Source: Phycisphaerales bacterium
GTDB taxonomy: Bacteria; Planctomycetota; Phycisphaerae; Tepidisphaerales; Tepidisphaeraceae
NCBI GenBank assembly: GCA_020847375.1
Contig: JADLCB010000002.1
Coordinates: 75,877-139,876 of the forward strand
Direction: 5' to 3'
Length of the DNA stretch: 64,000 nt
The translations under genes were made by a program, and so were the position numbers. Below are positions 34,339 to 43,170 of this stretch, piece by piece; position 1 is the stretch's first letter; each line of letters starts with the position of its first letter. Under the pieces are notes generated by a model. That model was not told the origin of the DNA. It worked only from the letters and a program-made list of their open reading frames with translations, and did not search any database.

Positions 34339-34638
34339 TCATCCCGTCAAACCCGCGTCCACGTCCACCGTATCCAGAATCGCGCTGTTGTACGCATCAA
34401 TCGGAACGCGCTTCTCCGGATAAAACGGATGTGTCGCTTCCCGACTTTCACTCAGGGCGATTGTGTCACCCTCGCGCGCGCCCAGATGGTCGTAAACAAT
34501 CAGACTCTCTTTCGTCTGCCGCGTCCTGCCGGACAGGGCAAAACGATCCTGCACCGCCACCAGCAGAAAACGACCACCGGCCAGGCTGTCATAACAGCGG
34601 CTCAGCGTAACTCTGCCAATGACCTTTCCAATTCGCAT
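34339..34638 (-). CDS. BMC-P vertex shell protein (EutN/CcmL family)
   Basis: 99 residues beginning MRIGKVIGRVTLSRC, with REGDTIALSESREATHPF, the EutN/CcmL beta-barrel pattern (GKVIGxVxxS... D.lgAReGDxV). Pentamers close the shell vertices. Gene lies between aldolase and the 211-residue protein. Confidence 0.92.
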   Translation of the reverse strand: MRIGKVIGRVTLSRCYDSLAGGRFLLVAVQDRFALSGRTRQTKESLIVYDHLGAREGDTIALSESREATHPFYPEKRVPIDAYNSAILDTVDVDAGLTG

Positions 34639-34647
34639 GATCGCTTC

Positions 34648-35283
34648 TTATCTCAATTCGTTTAGTTGCTGCTGCATCGCCTCGTCGGGCTTCGGCTGGC
34701 TGCGCACAAACCGCGACAGCAGATTCCGCGCCTGCATCAGCGTGAGCTGCGGATGCTCGATCACCAGCACATTGCCAGCCACCTCCCGCAGGCCACTCTC
34801 CAGCCCGCGGATCGTCGTAGCCGGCATTGCCCGCAGACTCGAACATCGGTTCGCCCAGACCAACGCTCCAGCCGCGCTGTGCACCGCCAAAATACCACCC
34901 GCCGCCTTGCCCTGCTTCACTTGTTCAGCCAGCTTTTTAATCACTTCGACCGTTCTTTTGGGGTCGCTGACAACATCCATCGCCACCAGCGTCGCCTGTT
35001 TGTCCAGACCCGCCAGCCCCGCTTTCACCACAGCACACGGTCCATCACACCACCACAACCACGGCCCGGGTAGACACGTCGAACCGACACTCGCCTTGGC
35101 TGTGCCCCCGCCACCACAGCAGCTCACCTCATCGCGCGCTGCCGCCATATCGCCATAACCGATCTGCACCTGCTTCAGTTTCGCCCAGTCCCTAGCGGCC
35201 GGCGTGAGACGGGCTGAATACGGCAGAACAATACTCCCGTTCGCACGGTATATTTGTTCAAGCTGACGCGCGGTGATAAACAT
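34648..35283 (-). CDS. BMC-associated protein with EutT-like N-terminus
   Basis: 211 residues. The first ~45, MFITARQLEQIYRANGSIVL then PYSARLTPAARDWAKL, resemble the N-terminus of EutT (EIHLPADSRLTPSARE-type), a segment found at the front of several BMC proteins. The middle has CCGGGGTAK and CLPGPWLWWCDGPC, cysteine-rich and possibly metal-binding. The C-terminal part (LVAMDVVSDPKRTVEVIKKL, GGILAVHSAAGALVWANR) is alpha/beta and resembles RpiB/LacA-like sugar isomerases, but no catalytic residues can be confirmed. It is a typical accessory gene in this BMC type; its biochemical role is unknown to me. Confidence 0.7.
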   Translation of the reverse strand: MFITARQLEQIYRANGSIVLPYSARLTPAARDWAKLKQVQIGYGDMAAARDEVSCCGGGGTAKASVGSTCLPGPWLWWCDGPCAVVKAGLAGLDKQATLVAMDVVSDPKRTVEVIKKLAEQVKQGKAAGGILAVHSAAGALVWANRCSSLRAMPATTIRGLESGLREVAGNVLVIEHPQLTLMQARNLLSRFVRSQPKPDEAMQQQLNELR

Positions 35284-35353
35284 GCTTGATCAGTCCGCCA
35301 GCCATCCGCCTGAATCCGGTTGTCCTTCCAATCCGGCGGATGCGGCCTTCGGT

Positions 35354-35608
35354 TTAATCCTTAATTCCAATCACAAACCAGCGGATCGGACTCTTGTCAT
35401 TACCCACCAGCTCGCGCGCCGCCTGACCGTCGCTGTTCATAATCACCTGCTGGCCCTCAGCGCTGCCCAGCTTGTCCACCGCAATCACCGGATCACCCTG
35501 CGCCTGATTATTGATATCCAGCGGTTGCACAATCACCATCCGCCAACCGTTCAATGACGGATGCTTGATCGTCGCTGTCGCGTGTCCTATCACGGTTCCA
35601 AGCTGCAT
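35354..35608 (-). CDS. BMC-P vertex shell protein (EutN/CcmL family), short
   Basis: 84 residues from ATG 35608 (family members begin directly with the GTVIG motif; an earlier non-ATG start at 35656 is possible). It reads MQLGTVIGHATATIKHPSLN, then MVIVQPLDI and DPVIAVDKLGSAEGQQVIMN. Second of three pentamer proteins. A standard EutN/CcmL barrel. Confidence 0.9.
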   Translation of the reverse strand: MQLGTVIGHATATIKHPSLNGWRMVIVQPLDINNQAQGDPVIAVDKLGSAEGQQVIMNSDGQAARELVGNDKSPIRWFVIGIKD

Positions 35609-35707
35609 ACGTCCATCGGCTGCAACGTTTGCCGCTGATTGATCCGATGCACTCAACCCACGTGGGGTCGTGCCTCATCCAACCAACCGCGGCAAAAGTC
35701 TCGCCGC

Positions 35708-37156
35708 CTAAATCATTCTCATGGCACCGGCGCCCACGGCAACCCGCCGGAACTTGGTATACGTCATCGGGTTGGTAATGCCTTCACCCGTGGGCGTTGC
35801 GATGGAATAGCTGCCAAAACCTTCACCCACGCCGCCACCCAAACCGGTTGTGCTCGGCCCGTTGACCACAAAAATAGTCGTTCCCGCCTTGCGACCGAAC
35901 TCCGTCGCCCGGTTCATGTCGCGTGTATGAATAATGGCGGTATGTCCAAAACCATGCTCCGCCTGCAACGCCAACTGCTGCGCCTCTTCAAAATTGCTGC
36001 AGCGCACGATCGGTAAAAATGGCATCATCTGCTCTTCCTGGACGAACGGATGATTCGCCGTTGTCTCACCGATCAGAAGCTGGGTTGCCGGTGGCACGGA
36101 AATGCCGATCGCGCTGGCCAGCACGGCGGCATCCTTGCCCACAAAATCCTTGTTCACATGCTGCTTGTTGTCCTTGTCGCTGTAATTGAAGCAGCGCTTG
36201 GTCAACTGCTCGACCTGGCCCTGGTTCAACCGATACGAACCATGCTTCTCCAGCTCGTGCATCAGATCCTCAAAAATGCGCTCCACCGCAAACACTTCTT
36301 TTTCGCCGATGCACAGCAGATTGTTGTCGTACGCCGCCCCGGTCACGATCGACTCCGCTGCGACGGACAGGCACGCGGTTTCATCCACCACCACCGGCGG
36401 ATTACCCGGGCCAGCCACAATCGCCCGCTTGTGCGCGTGCAAGGCTGCCCGCGCCACCGCCGGGCCACCCGTCACCACCAACAGCGCCACCCCGCGATGC
36501 TTGAACAGCGCATCGGCTGATTCCAGCGTCGGCGGCAACACACAGGTCAGCAAATGTTCAATGCCAAAACGTTGATGAATCTGACGGTTATATTCACGCA
36601 GCGCCACCGCCGCACAGTTGCACCCGCTGGGATGCGCGTTGTAAACCACCGCGTTGCCCGCAGCGACCATGTTGATGGCATTGGCGGTCAGCGTCGGAAT
36701 GCTGTGGGTCACCGGTGTGATGGCGGCAATCACGCCAAACGGCGCGTATTCATCCAGCGCCAAACCCTTGCTGCCGCTGTAGGCTGCCGTGCGCATGAAC
36801 TCCACACCCGGCACATTTTTCAGAATCTGCAACTTCTGGATCTTATGATCCAACCGCCCGACCTTCGTTTCATCCAGCTCCAGCCTGCCCCATTCATGCG
36901 CCTTGTCCAGCGCCGTCTTTTTGAAAATCTGAACGATCTCATCGCGCTCATTCAGCGTCAGACCCATCAATTTCTTCTGCGCCGCTGCTGCTGCGGCCAC
37001 CGCATCATCAGCATTGACGTGCAAACCATAGCGGCCATCCGCCTGGATGCCGCCGCCGTGCCCGCTGGCTGACGATCCACTGCCTGAACTGGTCAAAGCC
37101 GCGCCCAATCGGCGCATCACTTCGCTGACAACTTCCTGAATAAGTGGCTGATCCAT
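35708..37156 (-). CDS. CoA-acylating aldehyde dehydrogenase with N-terminal encapsulation peptide
   Basis: 482 residues. Residues 4-20 (PLIQEVVSEVMRRLGAAL) form an amphipathic helix followed by a Gly/Ser linker, the mark of an encapsulation peptide. The ALDH core has catalytic Cys282 in YDNNLLCIGEKEVFAV, as in PduP/EutE-type enzymes, and NMVAAGNAVVYNAHPS for nucleotide binding. It oxidises lactaldehyde (or propionaldehyde) with NAD and CoA to the acyl-CoA. AGGAT lies upstream of ATG 37156. It is the central enzyme of the operon. Confidence 0.93.
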   Translation of the reverse strand: MDQPLIQEVVSEVMRRLGAALTSSGSGSSASGHGGGIQADGRYGLHVNADDAVAAAAAAQKKLMGLTLNERDEIVQIFKKTALDKAHEWGRLELDETKVGRLDHKIQKLQILKNVPGVEFMRTAAYSGSKGLALDEYAPFGVIAAITPVTHSIPTLTANAINMVAAGNAVVYNAHPSGCNCAAVALREYNRQIHQRFGIEHLLTCVLPPTLESADALFKHRGVALLVVTGGPAVARAALHAHKRAIVAGPGNPPVVVDETACLSVAAESIVTGAAYDNNLLCIGEKEVFAVERIFEDLMHELEKHGSYRLNQGQVEQLTKRCFNYSDKDNKQHVNKDFVGKDAAVLASAIGISVPPATQLLIGETTANHPFVQEEQMMPFLPIVRCSNFEEAQQLALQAEHGFGHTAIIHTRDMNRATEFGRKAGTTIFVVNGPSTTGLGGGVGEGFGSYSIATPTGEGITNPMTYTKFRRVAVGAGAMRMI

Positions 37157-37203
37157 GATTTATCCTGGAACCAGGTCACCAGCACCAACCCATCGCCGGT
37201 GTC

Positions 37204-37539
37204 CTATTGTTCCTTTTCTTGACCTTGCTGATAAAACGTCTTGCCATCGAAAACGGCACTGTCCACAATTCCGACAATCACCGCATCGGCTGGCAGATTC
37301 CGTGTCTGTTCCGTCATGCGCGCTGACGACCCCTGCGTCACCAGCACAAGCTGCCCTTCGCCGCATCCCACCACATCCAGCGCCACAATCGCGCGATGTG
37401 TATGGCCCAGGGCAACAGGCTGCTGACCCGCCTCATCGTATTTCACGTTGAGCGGCTCGACGACAAACAGCGTCTGGCCGCGCAGGACCTTGTCCTTCAC
37501 GGATGAAACAACATGACCGGTAACGCGCGCCAGAAACAT
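37204..37539 (-). CDS. BMC-P vertex shell protein (EutN/CcmL family)
   Basis: 111 residues. GAGGAG precedes ATG 37539; upstream in-frame text has no coding character. The sequence MFLARVTGHVVSSVKDKVLR, then GQTLFVVEPLNVKYDE and ALDVVGCGEGQLVLVTQGSS, is classical EutN/CcmL. The C-terminal tail (QQGQEKEQ) is longer than in the other two copies. Confidence 0.92.
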   Translation of the reverse strand: MFLARVTGHVVSSVKDKVLRGQTLFVVEPLNVKYDEAGQQPVALGHTHRAIVALDVVGCGEGQLVLVTQGSSARMTEQTRNLPADAVIVGIVDSAVFDGKTFYQQGQEKEQ

Positions 37540-37757
37540 AAAAAGCTCCTCGACCAGTCCTGCGGCAATCACGCCCGCAACCTGGTCCTGCCTTGACTCG
37601 ATCAGACAATCAACCCGATCGGGTGCTGTTTCGCCCAACTGCATCCGTCGCCACCGGCTGCCTTGCCGGTCAATTGCACCGGACAAAACAACGGCTCTGC
37701 GCCCGGACGCGCTGCTGCGCCACAACCGTCAGACCGACCGCCTGATCAGCCCGCGCC

Positions 37758-38027
37758 TCAGCCCATCTTCGACACATCTTCGTGCGGACGGGCAATCACA
37801 TGCACGCTGACCACTTCACCGATGCGCCCCGCGGCTTCAGCGCCGGCATCGACCGCCGCCCGCACCGCTGCCACATCGCCACGCAGCGTGATCGACACCA
37901 GCCCGCTGCCAACCTTGTGCTGCTCGACGAACTGCACATTGGCAGCCTTCAGGGCGGCATCGCATGCTTCGATCGCTGCGGTAATACCCTTGGTTTCAAT
38001 CAATCCAATCGCTTCACCATTTGCCAT
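37758..38027 (-). CDS. BMC-H shell protein (hexamer) 1
   Basis: 89 residues from ATG 38027 with GGAG upstream. BMC fold: [53 protein letters not shown]. Hexameric facet protein with the ARPH motif. One of three paralogues here. Confidence 0.93.
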   Translation of the reverse strand: MANGEAIGLIETKGITAAIEACDAALKAANVQFVEQHKVGSGLVSITLRGDVAAVRAAVDAGAEAAGRIGEVVSVHVIARPHEDVSKMG

Positions 38028-38132
38028 AACTATCTCCGTTTCTTGTTTTTCCAACCGTACTGTTAACTGTACCGTCTTTCGTTTACTCGCCCGATCCCGT
38101 CCGTTTCTTCATGACGGGCCAATCATCGAACT

Positions 38133-39245
38133 CTAATTCGCTGTCAAAACCGCCTGGGTCTGTTTGGCCACGATCCATTCTTCGTTGGTCGGGATGATCC
38201 AGATTTCCGCATTGCTCTCCACCGCGCTGATTTTTTCTTCCCGGCCTTTCGCCTGATTCTTATTTTTGTCCAGAACCAGACCGGCCCATTCCAGATTCCG
38301 GCACACGCCCTGGCGGATTGCCGCGCCGTTTTCACCAATACCGCCGGTGAAAACCAACGCATCCACACCGCCCAGCGCCACCAGATACGAACCCACATAC
38401 TGCCGCACGTTTTCGATGAACGATTCCATCGCCAGCGTGGCCCGTTCATTGCCGTTGGCGGCTTCGCGCTCAACATCGCGCATGTCATTGCTGACACCGC
38501 TGATCCCGAGCAGCCCGCTCTCCTTGCCCAGCTTTTTCATCGCCTGGTCAAGGTTGACTCCGTGCCCAGTGAGTCGCTGCATGGCAAAAATGTCGAACTC
38601 GCCCACGCGGTTGTTATGAAACACGCCCGTCTGCGGCGTCAATCCAAAACTTTGCGCAATGCTGCGCCCGTTTTCGATCGCGCACACGCTGCAACTTCCG
38701 CCCAGGTGGCAGGAAATCACCCGCAGTGGTTTACGGTCGATCAATTCCGCCGATCGCTCAGCGATATACCGGTGGCTGGCTCCGTGAAAACCATAACGCC
38801 GGATGCCCAGATCCTGCGTCCATTCCCACGGAATCGCGTAAATCTGCCGTGACAGCGGAACCGTCTGATGAAACGCCGTTTCAAACGCCGCCACCTGCGG
38901 AACCTTGGGCAACCGCACTGCAAAAGCCTTCATCGCCTGGATGTACGCCGGGTTGTGCGCCGGCGCGATGTCAGCATACTGCTGCTGAATCTCCAGCACC
39001 TCATCGGTCACCCGTACCGCGCCGCAGATCGGCCCGCCATGCACCGCCTTGAAACCAATCGCGTCTGGTGGTCGATCCAGCACCTTGATAATCGCATCGA
39101 TCACCTCGGCGTGCGAAGCGTACTGGCCGCCTGGCTGGCCGATGCGTTCGTAGGTGCCGCGCGCCACCACTTCGCCATGCTGCTCCATGTCCAGGAGCTT
39201 GAACTTGAACGAAGTCGAACCGAGATTGGCAACAAGTATGCGCAT
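38133..39245 (-). CDS. ackA: acetate kinase family (acyl-phosphate to ATP)
   Basis: 370 residues from ATG 39245. ASKHA fold: MRILVANLGSTSFKFKLLDM (phosphate-1), GFKAVHGGPICG, catalytic region ETAFHQTVP, GIRRYGFHGASHRYIAERSA, and VFTGGIGENGAAIRQGVC for adenosine. It makes ATP from acyl phosphate, lactyl- or propionyl-phosphate in this operon. No encapsulation helix is seen at either end, so it may act outside the shell. It sits between two BMC-H genes. Confidence 0.93.
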   Translation of the reverse strand: MRILVANLGSTSFKFKLLDMEQHGEVVARGTYERIGQPGGQYASHAEVIDAIIKVLDRPPDAIGFKAVHGGPICGAVRVTDEVLEIQQQYADIAPAHNPAYIQAMKAFAVRLPKVPQVAAFETAFHQTVPLSRQIYAIPWEWTQDLGIRRYGFHGASHRYIAERSAELIDRKPLRVISCHLGGSCSVCAIENGRSIAQSFGLTPQTGVFHNNRVGEFDIFAMQRLTGHGVNLDQAMKKLGKESGLLGISGVSNDMRDVEREAANGNERATLAMESFIENVRQYVGSYLVALGGVDALVFTGGIGENGAAIRQGVCRNLEWAGLVLDKNKNQAKGREEKISAVESNAEIWIIPTNEEWIVAKQTQAVLTAN

Positions 39246-39338
39246 AAGTAAACCGACTGCCTGCATCAATGACCAATCGCGGCGCTATTACCGACCGTTG
39301 CCAATAACGGCGCAGCCCAATTGATCCAGCCAATCCTT

Positions 39339-39644
39339 TTACAGCGACGAACCACCGCCGCCGGCACCAAAGCCCGCCAGCAGATCCTGATGCGGCCGCG
39401 CAATCACATGCGACGCCACCAGTTCGCCCACGCGACCAGCCGCCTCAGCACCGGCATCCACCGCTGCCTTGACGCTGCCCACATCGCCACGAACGATCGT
39501 CGTGACAAACGCCCCGCCGATCTGGATCGTCTTGATCACTTCCACATTGGCTGCCTTGCACATCGCATCCGTGGCTTCGACCATGCCGGTCCAGCCCTTG
39601 GTTTCGATCATGCCCAGTGCCGTTCCATGAATAGCATCTGCCAT
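39339..39644 (-). CDS. BMC-H shell protein (hexamer) 2
   Basis: 101 residues, GAGG before ATG 39644. BMC pattern [20 protein letters not shown] and [20 protein letters not shown], ending with a Gly-rich tail ([11 protein letters not shown]) absent in paralogue 1. Facet hexamer. Confidence 0.93.
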   Translation of the reverse strand: MADAIHGTALGMIETKGWTGMVEATDAMCKAANVEVIKTIQIGGAFVTTIVRGDVGSVKAAVDAGAEAAGRVGELVASHVIARPHQDLLAGFGAGGGGSSL

Positions 39645-39736
39645 AATTACCTCTTATTTTCCAACTGTTGATAATGGATACCCAACGCTCACCTGCGCCG
39701 GACGCCAAATGACTGCGCCCCGCCAGGTCGTCAGAT

Positions 39737-40039
39737 TTATTTCTTCACCGCGGCCGCTGCGATCTTCTTCTTGGGCATGACCGCGCCCAGCTCATCGTGC
39801 GGACGGGCAATCACATGCACCGCCACCACGCTGCCCACGCGACCGGCTGCTTCAGCGCCGGCGTCAATCGCCGCCTTCACCGCCGCCACATCACCGCGCA
39901 CAAACGCCGTGACCAGACCGCTGCCGGCCTTGTCCCAGCCGATCATTTCCACGTTCGCTGACTTGAGCATCGCGTCGGTCCCCTCCATGAGGGCAACCAG
40001 ACCCTTTGTTTCAAGCAGTCCTAATGCTTCGCTTGCCAT
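39737..40039 (-). CDS. BMC-H shell protein (hexamer) 3
   Basis: 100 residues with BMC pattern [20 protein letters not shown] and [34 protein letters not shown] basic tail ([11 protein letters not shown]) distinguishes it from paralogues 1 and 2. Second gene of the operon after PduL. Confidence 0.93.
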   Translation of the reverse strand: MASEALGLLETKGLVALMEGTDAMLKSANVEMIGWDKAGSGLVTAFVRGDVAAVKAAIDAGAEAAGRVGSVVAVHVIARPHDELGAVMPKKKIAAAAVKK

Positions 40040-40117
40040 GCTTGCTCCATTGAGTTGAGTCTCTTACCGCCAACCTCAAGCTGCCAGCACCACTGCTGAC
40101 AACCGGTCAACCGGTTT

Positions 40118-40828
40118 CTATTTGATCAGTTCCATATTAACCGCTGTTTCCAGATCACACGAATTGCCCTCATCCGTATCGATGTGCACTTCCAGAATGA
40201 CCTTGGGATGATGACGAACCTTCAGGCGATCAAACGTCACCCCGCACGGCCCGTCAATCTTCAGCTTCATTTCATCACCATCACGCACCTGATACCAGTC
40301 CATGTCCGCCTGCGACATATGCACATGCCGCTGCGCCCGAATCACGCCCTGCGAAAGCGATAGCGCGCCCTTGGGTCCCAGGACGGTCAACCCCGGCGTC
40401 TGCTGATGATCACCGCTGATCCGCAGCGGCAAATCAATCCCCAGATAAATCCCGTCCGTATAACTCAGTTCGATCTGCGTGTAATTGCGCACCGGACCAA
40501 GAATACGCACATTCGGAATAATTCGTTGCCGCGGCCCCACCAGTGTCACCAACTGCTCGCTGGCAAATTCACCCTGTTGATATAGGTCTTTTAACTTGGT
40601 CAACTGGGCGCCAGGACCAAACAAAATCTCAAGATCGCTCGGCGAGACATGCATATGTCGCGCCGAAACATTCACCACCAGAGGATGAGGCGCCCCGCCC
40701 GCTTGACCCGATGCCGACCGCTCCCGCGCCACCGGTGGCAATTCGCCACGCAGCCGCTGCTGCAATACCTCGCGGACCAACCGTTCCACTTCCGATCGTT
40801 GAAGCCTTGTACTCGTCGCTGTCGCCAT
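40118..40828 (-). CDS. pduL: PduL-type phosphotransacylase with N-terminal encapsulation peptide
   Basis: 236 residues. Residues ~8-26 (RLQRSEVERLVREVLQQRLR) form an amphipathic helix before a Pro/Gly-rich linker, as expected for an encapsulation peptide. PduL domain: VVNVSARHMHVSPSDLEILF with the zinc-binding HMH, VRILGPVRNYTQIELSYTDG, and the second repeat IRAQRHVHMSQADMDWY. It exchanges CoA for phosphate on acyl-CoA, recycling CoA inside the shell. It is the first gene of the operon, downstream of the promoter with triplicate operator-like repeats. Confidence 0.93.
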   Translation of the reverse strand: MATATSTRLQRSEVERLVREVLQQRLRGELPPVARERSASGQAGGAPHPLVVNVSARHMHVSPSDLEILFGPGAQLTKLKDLYQQGEFASEQLVTLVGPRQRIIPNVRILGPVRNYTQIELSYTDGIYLGIDLPLRISGDHQQTPGLTVLGPKGALSLSQGVIRAQRHVHMSQADMDWYQVRDGDEMKLKIDGPCGVTFDRLKVRHHPKVILEVHIDTDEGNSCDLETAVNMELIK

Positions 40829-40850
40829 TATCGTTCAACTCCATCCGCAG

Positions 40851-40913
40851 TGTTTCATTATTATGCGTAATGTTTCATATCTTGTCAACTATTTCCACTT
40901 GTTTTCATATTAT
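40851..40913 (-). promoter_or_regulatory. BMC operon promoter with three operator-like repeats
   Basis: Minus-strand TTGACA (40883-40888), 17-bp spacer, CATAAT (40860-40865). Three copies of TGTTT(T)CAT on the plus strand: 40851-40858 (at the start site), 40871-40878 (in the spacer) and 40900-40908 (upstream), at spacings of 20 and 29 bp. The most extended form is TGTTTTCATATTAT. Likely binding sites of the operon's DeoR regulator. Confidence 0.6.
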
Positions 40914-40999
40914 GGCAAAAAGTCGCAACAACGTCCTCTATTTTATTCTCAACATCCACATTTTCAGCAATTTTTAGCTAAATCTGCGCCTTTTTCATT

Positions 41000-42043
41000 T
41001 CAACTCGCAAACTGACCTTCCAGGCAAACGCCAAGTTGTTGCAATACTAGACTACCGGCCACGTTTGACTCAAGATAATCTTCCGCCCGCACCACCCCGT
41101 CGATGCACGAACAATAATATTCCAGCATCTGTGCATCGCTGGTCTGCCGCAGGCGTTGGCGCAACACCAGCGCAATCAAATTCAAATAAATCAGCATCGC
41201 CTCACGCTGCGCCTGCGTCCGGCTGATCTGCTTGTTTTCGCTGGTCTGCCGGTCGGCATATTCCTTGACCGCATTATTGATCAACCCCTGCAACTTCAGC
41301 GCATCAGGTCGGCCACTGTCTAAAATATCCCCCAACTGACGGATCAACTGGCGGGCATGTTCGATCACACCCTCCTGGCTCCACTTCAGCGCAATACCCA
41401 ACGACCCTTCAGCCAGCCTGGCTGCATCATCGGCAATGGAACTTTCAACACCCCGGCCAATCAGCTCTCTGACAATGCGCTCGTGCGCCAAACCGCCAAA
41501 GCGCACCATCTGGCAGCGGCTGTGAATCGTTGGCAGCAACTCCGTCGGTTTGTCGGTCAACAGAATAATCAGTGTCTGGCCCTGCGGTTCTTCCAGCGTT
41601 TTGAGCAGCGCGTTTTGCGCCTCGTGACTCATATACTCGGCTTGTTCAATCACAAAAACCTTGCCATGTCCCAGTTTTGTCTTCAGATTCGCCGGTTTAA
41701 TCAGATACTCCCGCACCACATCAATCGCCAGCTCCGTCGCTTTGTGGTTCGGCTTTAAGGAAAGGATCAACTGCCGGTGGACATAATGAAAATCAGGATG
41801 CGCCTCATTGGTCATCGCCCGGCACGAATCACATTTCCCGCACGCCACCGGCCAACCGCCCGCCCGATCCATCGTCGCATGGGGACACAGCACCACCCCG
41901 GCCAGCGCCAGCGCTGTCGTCCATTTACCCACACCTTCAGGGCCGGCAAAAATCAACCCGTGCGGCAGCCGCTGGGCTTTATACGCGCCGGCCAGAAATG
42001 TGACCGCCGCTGTTTGATCGAATATGTCCTTCAGCCCTGTCAT
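41000..42043 (-). CDS. holB: DNA polymerase III subunit delta prime
   Basis: 347 residues from ATG 42043. N-terminus TGLKDIFDQTAAVTFLAGAY, Walker A GPEGVGKWTTA (a Trp replaces the usual Ser/Thr next to Lys), zinc ribbon (CPHATMDRAGGWPVACGKCDSC), then GKVFVIEQAEYMSHEAQNAL and LKTLEEPQGQTLIILLTDKP, HSRCQMVRF with the SRC motif. It is part of the clamp loader. The modified Walker A agrees with delta prime being a poor ATP binder. Confidence 0.87.
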   Translation of the reverse strand: MTGLKDIFDQTAAVTFLAGAYKAQRLPHGLIFAGPEGVGKWTTALALAGVVLCPHATMDRAGGWPVACGKCDSCRAMTNEAHPDFHYVHRQLILSLKPNHKATELAIDVVREYLIKPANLKTKLGHGKVFVIEQAEYMSHEAQNALLKTLEEPQGQTLIILLTDKPTELLPTIHSRCQMVRFGGLAHERIVRELIGRGVESSIADDAARLAEGSLGIALKWSQEGVIEHARQLIRQLGDILDSGRPDALKLQGLINNAVKEYADRQTSENKQISRTQAQREAMLIYLNLIALVLRQRLRQTSDAQMLEYYCSCIDGVVRAEDYLESNVAGSLVLQQLGVCLEGQFAS

Positions 42044-42240
42044 GATTCCCGAAAAACTTCCCCGGCAACTGTAGTCGCTGCCTGATGAATAAGCCAAACC
42101 TTCCGACCGAGGTTAACTTTTTTCGCATCCCGTTGGGATGATCTTCGATCTGGATTATCATATCCCGTGCGTCATCGCTGTTTGAGCGGCCGAAAACCGC
42201 GGAAAAAGACTTTCCGCAACGGCCTGCCTCAATCAGCCTC

Positions 42241-43065
42241 ATGAACGCTGCTATGCGCTGGATCATTGGTGATATTCACGGCATGCTCGCTCCGCTGGAA
42301 ATGCTCCTGCGCGCCATCGACGTCGCCGACGACGAGGCGGAGCTGCTGTTCATCGGTGATTACGTCAATCGCGGATCCGAGTCATCCCAGGTTGTCGAAA
42401 CCCTGCTGTCATTGCCGGATGCCCGGTTTATCCGCGGCAACCACGACGATATTTTCGATCTGGTCATCAATCGCCAGTGTTTCTGCCTGCACCCCTCAGC
42501 GCCTAATCCCATCATGGCCATGCGCTGGTTTCTTGAATACGGGCTGGATAAAACCCTGATCAGTTACGGCGCTGATCCCGCCCTGATCGACGTATTTGTC
42601 CGCCAGCCCAGCGACCAGCTCATTAACCAACTCACCGCCGGCGTGCCCCAGCATCACCGCAATTTTTTTCGCCAGCTCCCCGGCGCCATCGATGAAGGCG
42701 ATTTTTTCATGGTCCACGCCTGCTGGCCTGTTGATGAAAAATCTGAATTCCCCGGTATCAACGCGCGCCTCAAAAACCAGTCGCATCTGCGCTACACCGC
42801 GCTGTGGGAGCGTTTCACCGATCAGGACATTACGCGACGCAAATCCTGGCGACGCACCGGTTTCTTCGGCCACACCCCCACCACCAACTACACCAGCGCA
42901 ACCCGGTCAAACGCGCAGTCACCCCTGCCGCTGAGTGGCCCTCAGATCATGCTGATTGATACCGGTTGTGTGCTCAGCCCCGCCGGCCGGCTCACCGCCT
43001 ACTGCGTTGACACCGACACCTTCATCCAAGCCACACCTCAAGGCCGGCTGGTCGAAGAAGATTAA
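42241..43065 (+). CDS. serine/threonine-type metallophosphatase
   Basis: 274 residues. Phosphoesterase motifs GDIHG, GDYVNRG and GNHDD, with a later FGHTPTTNY, give a calcineurin-like two-metal site as in PrpA/PPP-family bacterial phosphatases. The start is uncertain (ATG 42241 or ATG 42253). It may dephosphorylate proteins or bis-nucleotides (ApaH-like). Neighbours offer no clue. Confidence 0.85.
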   Translation: MNAAMRWIIGDIHGMLAPLEMLLRAIDVADDEAELLFIGDYVNRGSESSQVVETLLSLPDARFIRGNHDDIFDLVINRQCFCLHPSAPNPIMAMRWFLEYGLDKTLISYGADPALIDVFVRQPSDQLINQLTAGVPQHHRNFFRQLPGAIDEGDFFMVHACWPVDEKSEFPGINARLKNQSHLRYTALWERFTDQDITRRKSWRRTGFFGHTPTTNYTSATRSNAQSPLPLSGPQIMLIDTGCVLSPAGRLTAYCVDTDTFIQATPQGRLVEED

Positions 43066-43170
43066 AAACATCCGCGCCACGCTGGCAATTGACGCCGATG
43101 ACGACATCACGATTCACGGATGCTTCCAACCTGGCCACCAGCGCGCCCGTCTGCGCCAGCCCGGCTCGGG

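Noticed and set aside
42135-42155. Terminator hairpin CATCCC-GTT-GGGATG
   Set aside because: The T-run lies on the wrong side for the plus strand, and on the minus strand an A-run follows.
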